Shown: positions 1 through 7,442 of the stretch, one piece after another | Layout of the letters: each line of letters opens with the position of its first letter | Numbering within the stretch: position 1 is the first letter of the stretch | Source: Bacteroides sp. CAG:530 | GTDB taxonomy: Bacteria > Bacteroidota > Bacteroidia > Bacteroidales > Bacteroidaceae | Length of the DNA stretch: 18,885 bases | Direction of reading: 5' to 3' | Assembly: GCA_000434735.1 (NCBI GenBank) | Contig: FR881254.1 | Location: forward strand, 1 to 18,885 | The notes under the pieces: model-generated | Seen by the model: the letters and a program-made list of their open reading frames with translations, nothing else | The model's database searches: none | What the model was told of the DNA's origin: nothing | Made by a program: the position numbers and the translations under genes

Positions 1-79
1 ACCCTGTATTTCTATTCTATTTAATGAGGCGGTAATGATAAGGTTTCACCTTTTACGCAAAAGTAACCAGAATAATCTT

Positions 80-87
80 TATCTTTG
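80..87 (+). promoter_or_regulatory. Bacteroides-type -7 promoter element for the fucosyltransferase gene
   Basis: TATCTTTG matches the Bacteroides primary-sigma -7 consensus TAnnTTTG exactly. I see no clear TTTG -33 element at the expected 19-nt spacing. Transcription would start near position 94, leaving a leader of about 38 nt before the ATG at 132. This supports 132, not 181, as the original start of the gene. Positions 1-79 contain no gene that I can support. Confidence 0.6.
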
Positions 88-131
88 CACTATTAAGACG
101 AGAAGTTTAACATTATATTCTGAAAGCATTT

Positions 132-939
132 ATGATTTTTGTAAAAGGTTACGGACAGATGTGCAACAATATCCTGCAGTATGCACATATATGCATGGGG
201 AAGAGAAAACAAAATAAAAGTAATCTCCATGCGATTCGCATACAAATACCAGTACTTCGAATTGTGCAACCGCCCCTACCACAATTGGTTTGTTTATCTT
301 TTCGCCAAAATGCTGATCAAGCTTCACCTCATAAAACATTTATGGATGGAGTTGCCCGAAGAAATCACTCCCGAGGCAGTAGAGCACCTTAAGCACGATA
401 AGATGATAGCCATTAGCGGATGGAGTTTCCGTCATCCGGACTTGTTCTTCAAATATGAAAGCGAGATACGCCGCATGTTCGAAATCAAAGAGAAAATAAA
501 GACTCCGGTAGATAATTTCTTCAAGACCTGCGAACCGTCGGACATCCGTTTGGCGGTACACATACGCAGAGGAGACTACGCTAAGTTCCAAGGCGGAAAA
601 TATTTCTACAACGACGATACATACATCCGCTTCATCAATGAATTCATAGCCTTGTTTCCCGATAAAAAAGTCTCTGTTTTCATCTGCACCAACGATAAAA
701 TGTTAAATCTTCCATCTTACAAGCAGCAAATCAGTGCCCCCGTGCATTTATTAAGAGGAAGTGAAACAGAAGACCTGTATATGCTGTCGCAATGCGATTA
801 CATTATGGGAACAAAAAGTTCGTTCTCGCTGGTTGCGTCATTCTATCGCCACGTGCCTATCTACCACATTGTAGATAAAGACAAGACACTGACCAAAGAT
901 TGCTTCTGCCACTTCGAAGATTTGTTTATGGGAGTATAA
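132..939 (+). pseudogene. Alpha-1,2-fucosyltransferase (GT11-like), frameshifted near its N-terminus
   Basis: Family members transfer fucose from GDP-fucose to a growing glycan in the cytoplasm. The C-terminal 252 residues (frame of 181-939) contain the GT11 motif HIRRGDY at 559-579 and a late block GTKSSFSLVASFY resembling the family's SxFSxxA motif. The glycine-rich N-terminus (MIFVKGYGQMCNNILQYAH, from the ATG at 132) lies in a different frame. That frame runs out of homology after about 19 residues, while the other frame continues with IYAWGREN. The break sits at an ATATAT run (187-192). Adding one AT unit would restore YAH-IYAWG and one ORF of about 269 codons, close to the usual family length. 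As read, an ATG at 181 could start a protein lacking the glycine-rich donor-binding segment. The cause could be a real mutation, repeat slippage or a sequence error. The family call is fairly firm; acceptor and linkage are inferred from the family. Confidence 0.75.
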
Positions 940-1009
940 CAGAATCCTCGTAACCTGTCGCACTAATAACTAAGAGTATAAGGAGAATCATTATAAAGAA
1001 AGCCTTTTT

Positions 1010-2188
1010 ATGAAGAAGAGACTATTAATCATTGTCAACCGCTTGTTGCAAGGAGGAATAGACACGATACTAATTGAGTATCTGAAGAAAATCGACCGCC
1101 AGAAATATACCATAAGCTTGGCTATTGGTACCTGCATGGAGGAACAAGAGACGTATATCCATAGTGTTCCTTCGGATATTTCCGTGCATTATCTGGTAAA
1201 GAAACACTTCCTTATAAACTACAGAAAGCAGCGTAGCATAAAGAAGGTGTCTCTGTTCATCAAGACATACGATGAGATGGTGCTAAGCCCCATGCGCCGT
1301 ATAGTTCAGCAACGTAACCTGAATAAGCTGATAAAGAAGAATGATATAGTTATCGACTTCGACTCTACCTTTTACTCGTTCCTGAAAAATTGCCCGATAC
1401 CAAAGATATCGTTCTTCCATTTCAGTTTCCGCCAATATCACAACGGAAACAAACGTAAGTTGGAACGCATTGGCCGTAAAATGGAGGTGTACGATAAGAT
1501 TGTAACCATCTGCGATGCCATGAAAGAAGAAGGCATAGAGATGTATCCGGCACTGAAAGACAAGTTCGTAACCATATACAACGCTTTCGATACGGCTACC
1601 ATCGCCAAGAAAGCAGAAGAACCGGTAAACTCGCCACTGATAAACCGCCCGTATATATTGGCGGTACAGCGACTTGAAGAGAGCCAAAAAGACCTCTCCA
1701 CCCTAATCAGAGCGTATAAGATATTGGTAGACAAATATGCGATAAAAGAAGACCTGTATGTTATAGGCGAAGGCAAAAGCAGAACCGACTTACAGAACCT
1801 TTGTCAAAGATTGAATATAATAGACAGAGTGGTCTTCCTGAAGAAGCAGATAAATCCGTACCCCTGGATGAAGCATTGCCGCACCTTCGTGTTAAGTTCC
1901 AAGTTCGAAGGCTTCGGTATAGTGCTCATAGAAGCGATGGCTCTTAACTGCCCCATAGTATCATCAAACTGCCCCACCGGACCGGAAGAGATATTAGCAT
2001 TCGGCAAGGCAGGAGCTTTGGTGCCCATTGGCGATGAACAAGCTATGGCCACCGCCATAGAGCGTACACTCTCCGATACTGAATACCGTGAGGAGTTGAC
2101 AAGCAACATGAAAGAACAAATCAAGAAATTCGATATTCAGGTATCTATACTCGAAATACAGAACCTGGTATCATCGCTACTTTCTTGA
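1010..2188 (+). CDS. GT4-family glycosyltransferase
   Basis: This 392-residue protein has the two-domain GT-B layout of the GT4 family. The N-terminal Rossmann half begins RLLIIVNRLLQGGIDTIL. The donor-binding half carries YILAVQRLEESQKDLSTLI (about 218-236), a YVIGEGKSR segment, and the family E-x7-E motif as E300-GFGIVLI-E308, followed by CPIVSSNCPTGPEEIL. Such enzymes are retaining transferases that act at the cytoplasmic membrane face on a lipid-linked glycan. The sugar donor cannot be read from sequence. The gene starts 70 nt after the fucosyltransferase gene, with no terminator and no convincing promoter between them, so the two may be co-transcribed. Its last 12 bases overlap the 3' end of the convergent gene at 2177-2944. 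No signal peptide or membrane span is seen. Confidence 0.9.
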   Translation: MKKRLLIIVNRLLQGGIDTILIEYLKKIDRQKYTISLAIGTCMEEQETYIHSVPSDISVHYLVKKHFLINYRKQRSIKKVSLFIKTYDEMVLSPMRRIVQQRNLNKLIKKNDIVIDFDSTFYSFLKNCPIPKISFFHFSFRQYHNGNKRKLERIGRKMEVYDKIVTICDAMKEEGIEMYPALKDKFVTIYNAFDTATIAKKAEEPVNSPLINRPYILAVQRLEESQKDLSTLIRAYKILVDKYAIKEDLYVIGEGKSRTDLQNLCQRLNIIDRVVFLKKQINPYPWMKHCRTFVLSSKFEGFGIVLIEAMALNCPIVSSNCPTGPEEILAFGKAGALVPIGDEQAMATAIERTLSDTEYREELTSNMKEQIKKFDIQVSILEIQNLVSSLLS

Positions 2189-2944
2189 GTTCTTCCGCTC
2201 GGCAATCTTAGATAGCATTATAAACTGATAATATCCTTCGAGGCAGGCTTTTATAAAGCCTGCTTTTCCGTCGCGTATACCACCCTTAAGCAGATAAGCC
2301 TTCACGAAACGGAATAGCGGACGATAGAGAAACGCCATAGCGCCATAGTGCTTGTCTTTCTTCTTCTCAAGCTCGTTTTCGGTATACTCGTTGGTTTTCC
2401 TTATTATATCCTTCACGCCATCATTAGCAAGATGAATAAAGGCAAGTTCCATACGTCGTTTGTCTATCCGTTCCTGCTTACCTTCTACAATAGGGAACGT
2501 ATGTACATACGGAGGCCACACCGTACCTTCACGGCGGAAAAAGCGTAACAAATAATCGGGATAATGGCAATGCATAAACTTGCCCATAAAGTAATTCTTA
2601 CGCGGAATCCATATTCCAGCCGGACAATCGGGTCGCTGTATTCGCTGGTACAGATAATCTTTCAGCTCTTTAGTAACAAGCTCATCGGCATCTATAACGA
2701 GCACCCAGTCGCATGAAGCACTCTGAATAGCAAACGTACGGGCAGGCTCGGCCGAATGGTGATTAGCTTTAGGGAAAGTCACCACCTTGCAACCGTAAGA
2801 TTCCGATATCTCAACTGTCTTATCAGTACTTTCCATATTGCAGATTACAATCTCATCGAACCCCTTTACAGACTCTAACACCTCCGGCAGAAACTTTTCA
2901 GCATTATATGTATTGATTACTACAGATATTCCTTGCTTTGCCAT
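2177..2944 (-). CDS. GT2-family glycosyltransferase, WaaE/KdtX-like (LPS core beta-glucosyltransferase type)
   Basis: The 255-residue product starts MAKQGISVVINTYNAEKFL and has a GT-A fold. It shows DEIVICNMESTDKTVEI (30-46), a conserved CDWVLVIDADE (78-88) with the metal-binding DADE at 85-88, and a later FRREG segment. This pattern matches the LPS core beta-1,4-glucosyltransferase-like GT2 subgroup (WaaE/LgtE type); the actual sugar is not provable here. The frame stays open 136 codons further upstream, but that stretch covers the divergent gene at 3038 and has no protein-like pattern. The ATG at 2944 lies just downstream of a TACATTTG element and in front of the conserved beta strand, so I chose it. 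The stop is TAG, inside the end of the convergent GT4 gene. Confidence 0.88.
   Translation of the reverse strand: MAKQGISVVINTYNAEKFLPEVLESVKGFDEIVICNMESTDKTVEISESYGCKVVTFPKANHHSAEPARTFAIQSASCDWVLVIDADELVTKELKDYLYQRIQRPDCPAGIWIPRKNYFMGKFMHCHYPDYLLRFFRREGTVWPPYVHTFPIVEGKQERIDKRRMELAFIHLANDGVKDIIRKTNEYTENELEKKKDKHYGAMAFLYRPLFRFVKAYLLKGGIRDGKAGFIKACLEGYYQFIMLSKIAERKNSRK
2243..2267 (+). terminator. Possible Rho-independent terminator of the GT4 gene, inside the convergent coding region
   Basis: On the plus strand GCAGGCTTT (2243-2251) pairs perfectly with AAAGCCTGC (2255-2263) around a TAT loop and is followed by TTTT. It begins 55 nt after the stop of the plus-strand GT4 gene (2188). It also lies within codons of the minus-strand GT2 gene, so it would be a terminator embedded in an opposing coding sequence. 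The U-run is short, so efficiency is uncertain. Confidence 0.4.
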
Positions 2945-2970
2945 ATCTCTTCTTTCATTAAGTTTAATGA

Positions 2971-2978
2971 CAAATGTA
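2971..2978 (-). promoter_or_regulatory. Bacteroides-type -7 element for the WaaE-like GT2 gene
   Basis: The minus strand reads TACATTTG, an exact TAnnTTTG match, 27 nt upstream of the ATG at 2944. At 19-nt spacing the -33 position reads TTTC, three of four matches to TTTG. It sits back to back with the plus-strand promoter at 3010-3017 in a 93-bp divergent intergenic region. Confidence 0.6.
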
Positions 2979-3009
2979 CAAAAATTGAATAAAAGTAGAA
3001 AATATATAG

Positions 3010-3017
3010 TACTTTTG
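3010..3017 (+). promoter_or_regulatory. Bacteroides-type -7 element for the GT2 gene at 3038
   Basis: TACTTTTG matches TAnnTTTG exactly and lies 20 nt upstream of the ATG at 3038, giving a very short leader. The -33 region is AT-rich without a clear TTTG at standard spacing. Confidence 0.6.
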
Positions 3018-3037
3018 CAAGAAAGAAACCTCCGTCC

Positions 3038-3979
3038 ATGAATACCCCACAAATTAGTGTTATCGTTCCGGTTTATAATGCAGAAAAGACAATAGAGAAA
3101 TGTCTTTCTTCTATCTGTAACCAGACTTTCAAAGATTTGGAAATCATCGTAATCAACGATGGCTCTACCGATAATTCTTACTCTTTGTGTGAGGGCATGG
3201 CATCGGCCGATAAACGTATCAGGCTTGTTACACAAACTAACTCCGGACGATCGTACACCAGAAACAAAGGGTTGGAACTGGCTACAGGAGAGTGGATAGG
3301 ATTTGTAGATAGCGATGACTGGATAGAAGCCAATATGTACGAACGGCTTCATACAGTCTGTACATCACAACATGCCGAGATAGCACAATGTTCTTATTTC
3401 TTCAATGATAATAAGCTCCCCAAACACAGAGCCAAGGGAACCTTCGGTCATGACGAAGCGTTAGAATTGCTATTCCGCGATAAAGAAATAAAGAACTTTT
3501 TATGGAATAATCTATTCCACCGCTCATTATTCAGCGATGTACGGTTTCCAGAACACAAGAATTTTGAAGATGTAGCCGTAATGTTCAGGCTATTCGATAA
3601 GGCAAGCCGGATAATCTGCATAGACGAGTCGCTATATCATTATTGCACAAGCGATACCAGTATAGTACGGGCTTCTTTTTCTATTGAGAACAAACTCGAC
3701 TATCTGGAAGCGTTGAACGCACAATACCACTTCGCCCAGTCGAAAGGCTTATGGAAAGGAGCGTCTACTACACTTACCAAGAAATACATGGGGGTAATAG
3801 ATGAATGCCTGCGCAATGACGCCTCTCAAGAAAGCATCAGCCTAATAGCAGGCTTTCTTAGACACAATGTGAACGGCAAATTCCTTTTGCTGCATTCGCC
3901 TTATCGCGCCCTACGCCGATGGTTGTGCCTTCATTGCTTCAGCTTATACCGCCTCTTGACGACGACAAAAAAGAAATAA
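3038..3979 (+). CDS. GT2-family glycosyltransferase
   Basis: The 313-residue protein is a canonical inverting GT-A family 2 transferase. It begins ISVIVPVYNAEKTIEKCLSSI, carries EIIVINDGSTDNS (nucleotide-binding loop), NSGRSYTRNKGLELATGEW, and the metal-binding GFVDSDDW with D91, D93 and D94. A downstream NFEDVAVMFRL (around residue 175) supplies the acidic ED pair common in this family. Such enzymes add one sugar from a nucleotide-sugar donor on the cytoplasmic side of the membrane; donor and acceptor are unknown. It is divergent from the WaaE-like gene, and the next GT2 gene follows after 62 nt on the same strand. The C-terminus is basic (ending TTTKKK), perhaps for peripheral membrane association, which is inference. 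Confidence 0.9.
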   Translation: MNTPQISVIVPVYNAEKTIEKCLSSICNQTFKDLEIIVINDGSTDNSYSLCEGMASADKRIRLVTQTNSGRSYTRNKGLELATGEWIGFVDSDDWIEANMYERLHTVCTSQHAEIAQCSYFFNDNKLPKHRAKGTFGHDEALELLFRDKEIKNFLWNNLFHRSLFSDVRFPEHKNFEDVAVMFRLFDKASRIICIDESLYHYCTSDTSIVRASFSIENKLDYLEALNAQYHFAQSKGLWKGASTTLTKKYMGVIDECLRNDASQESISLIAGFLRHNVNGKFLLLHSPYRALRRWLCLHCFSLYRLLTTTKKK

Positions 3980-4017
3980 ATGCGTCTAAAGAGCAGTCTA
4001 TTTACAACAAACACGTT

Positions 4018-4025
4018 TATATTTA
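4018..4025 (+). promoter_or_regulatory. Weak candidate -7 element before the GT2 gene at 4042
   Basis: TATATTTA differs from TAnnTTTG only at the last base and lies 16 nt before the ATG. No -33 match is seen. The 62-nt gap could equally be a plain intra-operon spacer. Confidence 0.25.
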
Positions 4026-4041
4026 AACATATTAAAGCAAG

Positions 4042-4878
4042 ATGAAAGTAACTGTTATCACTATAAACTACAATAACCTGTATGGTCTGAAAAGAACCAT
4101 ACCTTCAGTCCTATCGCAAACTTACGACGATTTTGAATATATCGTAGTAGACGGAGGCTCTACAGACGGTAGCAAAGAATACATAGAATCGCAAAAAGGC
4201 ATAAGCCAGTGGGTTAGCGAGAAAGACAAGGGAATATATAATGCCATGAACAAAGGTATAAGCATGGCACACGGAGAGTATTGCATATTCATGAATTCGG
4301 GCGACCATTTCTTCTCTCCTTATTCTCTGGAAAACGCTTATAAGGAATTAGACGGAACAGATTATTGCACTGGGCGTACAGCAATTGTAAGAGACAACAA
4401 CTCTATAGAATTTCATATTCCGCCCAAACTCATGACTGTACTTTTTATTAAAGATACCTCTCTGCAACATCAGTCTACTTTCATCAAGACATCTCTTTTA
4501 AAGAAGTATCCTTATGACGAACAATTAAAAATTGTATCCGACTGGGCGCATTTTTTTGAACTGTGGTATAACAAAAAATGCACTTATAAAACTCTGGATT
4601 CTATTATTTCTGTATTTTACTTCGACGGAGTTTCGTTCGCTCAAATGGACCTGCTTCTCGAAGAGAAAAAGCTGGTTGCAAATAGAGTTCTCGGAGATAA
4701 AGCAAATAAGGTAAAACCTGAAACCATAGAAGAAAAACGAGAGTGGATAACAAGCAGACTGGAGTTCAAGTTGAAAAGTGCCATGAAGAAGAAACCGTTA
4801 TCGCGCGATTGGAAAGTAATCCGTAACGGAGTAAAGTTCTTCTTCAAGGATTTATTCATCACTCTACACCTTAAATAA
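4042..4878 (+). CDS. GT2-family glycosyltransferase (WfgS-like subgroup)
   Basis: The 278-residue protein begins VTVITINYNNLYGLKRTIPSV, then EYIVVDGGSTDGSKEYIE and SEKDKGIYNAMNKGISMAHGE. The usual DxD is replaced by MNSGD (N85-S-G-D88). DGGSTDG plus DKGIYNAMNKG plus NSGD is the signature of a GT2 subgroup common in O-antigen and exopolysaccharide loci (WfgS-like). The role is transfer of one sugar to a lipid-linked glycan in the cytoplasm; the donor is unknown. Base composition is visibly more AT-rich than in the housekeeping genes to the right, consistent with an exchanged glycan locus. It is convergent with the GT4 gene at 5008, with a structured palindrome cluster in between. Confidence 0.88.
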   Translation: MKVTVITINYNNLYGLKRTIPSVLSQTYDDFEYIVVDGGSTDGSKEYIESQKGISQWVSEKDKGIYNAMNKGISMAHGEYCIFMNSGDHFFSPYSLENAYKELDGTDYCTGRTAIVRDNNSIEFHIPPKLMTVLFIKDTSLQHQSTFIKTSLLKKYPYDEQLKIVSDWAHFFELWYNKKCTYKTLDSIISVFYFDGVSFAQMDLLLEEKKLVANRVLGDKANKVKPETIEEKREWITSRLEFKLKSAMKKKPLSRDWKVIRNGVKFFFKDLFITLHLK

Positions 4879-4904
4879 TATAAGCTGAGAGAAAAGTCTT
4901 AACA

Positions 4905-5005
4905 AAGTTGTCTTACTTCGACCGAAGTAAGCACGTTGACCGACTCGAAGTGAGCGTTCACATCGGTCGATGTGAACGCGCGTATCGTTCGAAGTAAGAC
5001 AACTT
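4905..5005. repeat. Nested inverted-repeat cluster between convergent glycosyltransferase genes
   Basis: A perfect 17-bp inverted repeat (4905-4921 with 4989-5005) encloses a second perfect 12-bp hairpin (4954-4965 with 4968-4979, 2-nt centre GT). A 9-mer CGAAGTRAG occurs three times directly (4923-4931, 4946-4954, 4990-4998) and once inverted (4912-4920). The left outer arm can therefore pair with any of three partners, giving mutually exclusive folds. The core CGACCG recurs at 4919 and, inverted as CGGTCG, at 4964. The right arm ends 2 nt before the stop codon of the minus-strand gene. It may act as a bidirectional transcript end or belong to a dispersed intergenic repeat family. Neither side has a strong T-tract. 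Confidence 0.85.
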
Positions 5006-5007
5006 CA

Positions 5008-6165
5008 TTAATAGTTCTTCAGAACTTCTTTATATACATCGGCCAACTGAGCTGCCGACTTGCTCCAAGAATAGAGTTTCATACGTTCACGCTGACGCTG
5101 TATAAGCTCTCCCCTTTCGTCACCCGTAAGGCGATAGAGCGTTTCGAACTGCTCTTCGAAATCCGACTTTTCAGAATTAAGGTCGAAGAATACGGCTGCA
5201 TCGCCTGCTATTTCAGGGAAACAGCTTGCACGGTTCAACATCACCGGACAGTCTGCCTTATACGCCTCTAAGATAGGTATTCCGAACCCCTCGTATTTAG
5301 ACGGGTAAACAAACGTAATAGCATAATGATATAGGTCGAAAAGCTCCTGACGGGTCTGCACGAACTTATGTACCATACGATCCTTTATTCCGAGGGACTC
5401 GAAGAACTGAAATTCTTCGGGCGAGAACGGAACACCAGTACATACAATCTTCAGTTGCGGATGTCTCTTTAGAATGACTACACACGACTTACAAAACGCC
5501 TTGAAGTTTTTATATTCATAACGGGTTCCTACAAACAAGATGTACTCTTCCGCTATCGGGGCGGTAGTAGAAGGCATGTACGGCTCTTCGTCCGAACCGT
5601 GATATATCACAGACACTTTTTCCTCTGGCACATGCATAATGCGTACTAAGTCTTGTTTGGTCCGCTCACTCACGGCAACAATGTGCGTAGCCTTAGGTAT
5701 GATTGCCAATTTCTGCTCTACTTGATGTTTGTCTATAGAGAATATCTCCGGAATCATATCGTGTACGGTAATGACGAACGGTTTCTTACCGAGGAATGGC
5801 AAGAAATAGTCATCAAAAAAAGTAGGATGAAAGATATCGAAATCGCCTTTCTTTAAAACACTTTCCGTTTCAAACAGATTTATGAGAGGTCGCTTATCTA
5901 ATCTTGAAAACTTTCCATACTGAATATTATACTTCAGCTTGAATAAAAAATGTTTCAGCTTCGTATCTTTATCGCACAAAAAGTTTTTGTATAAGGTGCC
6001 TTTCGGTGGGAATCCCAATTCCTGCAGGTATACATTGTCGGTCTCCTTTACGGAAATATGGGCATCTACAAATGCAGGTCTATGCGAATACAGTTCGGCA
6101 AAACATCTTGAAACTCCTCCATGAGTCTGCATATCAAAGGCTTGAAGGTCGTATAATACTTTCAT
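5008..6165 (-). CDS. GT4-family glycosyltransferase (mannosyltransferase-like)
   Basis: The 385-residue protein has a GT-B fold. The N-terminal half opens MKVLYDLQAFDMQTHGGVSR, with the glycine loop that contacts donor and acceptor, and includes KPFVITVHDMIPEIF. The C-terminal half has ILFVGTRYEYKNFKAF and the E-x7-E motif YEGFGIPILEAY (E292 and E300), then CPVMLNRASCFPEIAGDAAVFFD. This pattern resembles GDP-mannose-type GT4 enzymes, but the donor is inferred only by resemblance. It has its own TACCTTTG promoter about 68 nt upstream and faces away from ruvB, so it is probably a single-gene transcript ending at the palindrome cluster. No signal peptide or membrane segment is seen. Confidence 0.9.
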   Translation of the reverse strand: MKVLYDLQAFDMQTHGGVSRCFAELYSHRPAFVDAHISVKETDNVYLQELGFPPKGTLYKNFLCDKDTKLKHFLFKLKYNIQYGKFSRLDKRPLINLFETESVLKKGDFDIFHPTFFDDYFLPFLGKKPFVITVHDMIPEIFSIDKHQVEQKLAIIPKATHIVAVSERTKQDLVRIMHVPEEKVSVIYHGSDEEPYMPSTTAPIAEEYILFVGTRYEYKNFKAFCKSCVVILKRHPQLKIVCTGVPFSPEEFQFFESLGIKDRMVHKFVQTRQELFDLYHYAITFVYPSKYEGFGIPILEAYKADCPVMLNRASCFPEIAGDAAVFFDLNSEKSDFEEQFETLYRLTGDERGELIQRQRERMKLYSWSKSAAQLADVYKEVLKNY

Positions 6166-6232
6166 TTTAATATTTTAAAGCGGTCGCCACCGTTCATGAA
6201 AATATAAGTGCGACAGCTTACTATTTACCCAA

Positions 6233-6240
6233 CAAAGGTA
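6233..6240 (-). promoter_or_regulatory. Bacteroides-type -7 element for the GT4 gene at 5008-6165
   Basis: The minus strand reads TACCTTTG, an exact TAnnTTTG match, giving a leader of roughly 60 nt. It shares the 232-bp divergent region 6166-6397 with the ruvB promoter. I see nothing else definable in that region beyond AT-rich sequence. Confidence 0.55.
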
Positions 6241-6367
6241 GCAAAACAAACTATGCCATAGCTTCTTTATTAATAATATTTGCGTTTATAGCCGCATAGC
6301 GATGATTACCCATGCGTTTCTAATAATGAGCCATAACTTTATAATAGGTGCTTTAAGAAATCTTTAG

Positions 6368-6375
6368 TACTTTTG
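6368..6375 (+). promoter_or_regulatory. Bacteroides-type -7 element for the ruvB operon
   Basis: TACTTTTG is an exact TAnnTTTG match, 22 nt before the ruvB ATG, implying a leader of only about 16 nt. No clear -33 TTTG is present at 19-nt spacing. Confidence 0.6.
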
Positions 6376-6397
6376 TTCTCCGAATAAGAGACATTAT

Positions 6398-7432
6398 ATG
6401 GAAAATCAGAACCAACAATTTGATATACGCGATTATCAGCCTACAGGTAAGGAGCGCGACTTTGAGAACGCACTGCGTCCGTTGCAGTTTGGCGACTTCA
6501 GCGGACAGGATAAGGTGGTAGATAACCTGCGCATTTTCGTTAAAGCCGCCAGACTACGTGCCGAAGCACTAGACCATGTTTTGCTGCATGGACCTCCGGG
6601 ACTGGGAAAGACTACACTGAGCAATATCATAGCTAATGAATTAGGCGTAGGCTTTAAAGTGACATCGGGACCAGTGCTCGATAAGCCGGGCGACTTGGCT
6701 GGTGTGCTTACCAGCCTGGAACCAAACGACGTGCTTTTCATAGATGAGATTCACCGCCTCAGCCCTGTGGTAGAAGAGTATCTATACTCGGCTATGGAAG
6801 ACTATCGTATAGATATCATGATAGACAAGGGTCCGTCGGCAAGAAGCATACAGCTCGACCTTAACCCGTTTACTCTGGTGGGAGCTACTACACGTAGCGG
6901 ATTGCTCACCGCACCGCTTCGTGCTCGCTTCGGCATCAACCTGCATCTGGAGTATTACGACGATAGCGTGCTGTCGCGCATCATACTGCGCTCATCGGGC
7001 ATATTAGGCATACCGTGCGACTTTGACGCTGCAGGCGAGATAGCTTCGCGCAGTAGAGGTACACCACGTATAGCCAACGCCTTGCTTCGACGTGTGCGCG
7101 ACTTTGCTCAAGTGAAGGGAAGCGGACGCATAGACCTGGAAATAGCTCGCTATGCTCTGGAAGCTCTGAACATAGACCGCTACGGACTGGATGAGATAGA
7201 CAACAAGATACTCTGTACCATTATAGATAAGTTTAAAGGCGGTCCGGTGGGACTTACCACCATAGCCACTGCCTTAGGCGAAGACGCCGGAACGGTGGAA
7301 GAAGTGTACGAACCATTCCTGATAAAAGAAGGATTCTTAAAACGTACACCGCGCGGACGCGAAGTAACCGAACTGGCTTACAAACATCTGGGACGGAGCA
7401 AGTATAACGAAACAAGAACACTGTTTGACTAA
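6398..7432 (+). CDS. ruvB: Holliday junction branch-migration ATPase RuvB
   Basis: RuvB is the hexameric AAA+ motor that, with RuvA, drives branch migration of Holliday junctions during recombinational repair. At 344 residues it is the standard length. Visible motifs are Walker A GPPGLGKT (65-72), Walker B VLFIDEIHR (112-120), sensor 1 GATTRSG (162-168), the arginine-finger region LRARFG (174-179), sensor 2 around SRGTPRIANALLRRVRD, and the C-terminal winged-helix segment ending in the conserved RTPRGRE. The N-terminal RDYQPTGKERDFENALRPLQFGDF is also typical. It is the first gene of a probable operon with the flippase (10-nt gap) and the DUF389 gene. That pairing with envelope genes has no obvious functional logic and is probably conserved synteny. 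Confidence 0.98.
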   Translation: MENQNQQFDIRDYQPTGKERDFENALRPLQFGDFSGQDKVVDNLRIFVKAARLRAEALDHVLLHGPPGLGKTTLSNIIANELGVGFKVTSGPVLDKPGDLAGVLTSLEPNDVLFIDEIHRLSPVVEEYLYSAMEDYRIDIMIDKGPSARSIQLDLNPFTLVGATTRSGLLTAPLRARFGINLHLEYYDDSVLSRIILRSSGILGIPCDFDAAGEIASRSRGTPRIANALLRRVRDFAQVKGSGRIDLEIARYALEALNIDRYGLDEIDNKILCTIIDKFKGGPVGLTTIATALGEDAGTVEEVYEPFLIKEGFLKRTPRGREVTELAYKHLGRSKYNETRTLFD

Positions 7433-7442
7433 AAACAACAAT

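Noticed and set aside
35..217. Possible 60-codon plus-strand gene at the left edge
   Set aside because: It overlaps the -7 promoter element and the fucosyltransferase N-terminus in another frame and shows no recognisable protein pattern.
1283..1687. Minus-strand open frame of 134 codons within the GT4 gene
   Set aside because: It is antisense to a confident gene, with composition typical of shadow frames.
2945..3352. Minus-strand 136-codon N-terminal extension of the WaaE-like gene
   Set aside because: It overlaps the divergent GT2 gene at 3038, has no family pattern, and runs through two promoter elements. The ATG at 2944 directly precedes the conserved GT2 start.
4905..5005. CRISPR array or transposon end
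   Set aside because: The repeats are short, unevenly spaced (23 and 44 bp) and palindromic, with no uniform spacers, no cas genes and no transposase nearby.
1..6165. Capsular polysaccharide locus with invertible promoter
   Set aside because: No UpxY/UpxZ-type genes, no recombinase and no promoter-flanking inverted repeats of the invertible type are visible in this window. The locus could still extend to the left.
7425..7442. TTG start for the flippase overlapping ruvB
   Set aside because: The ATG at 7443 gives the normal family N-terminus and a plain 10-nt spacer; the extra residues (MTKNNN) are not family-like.
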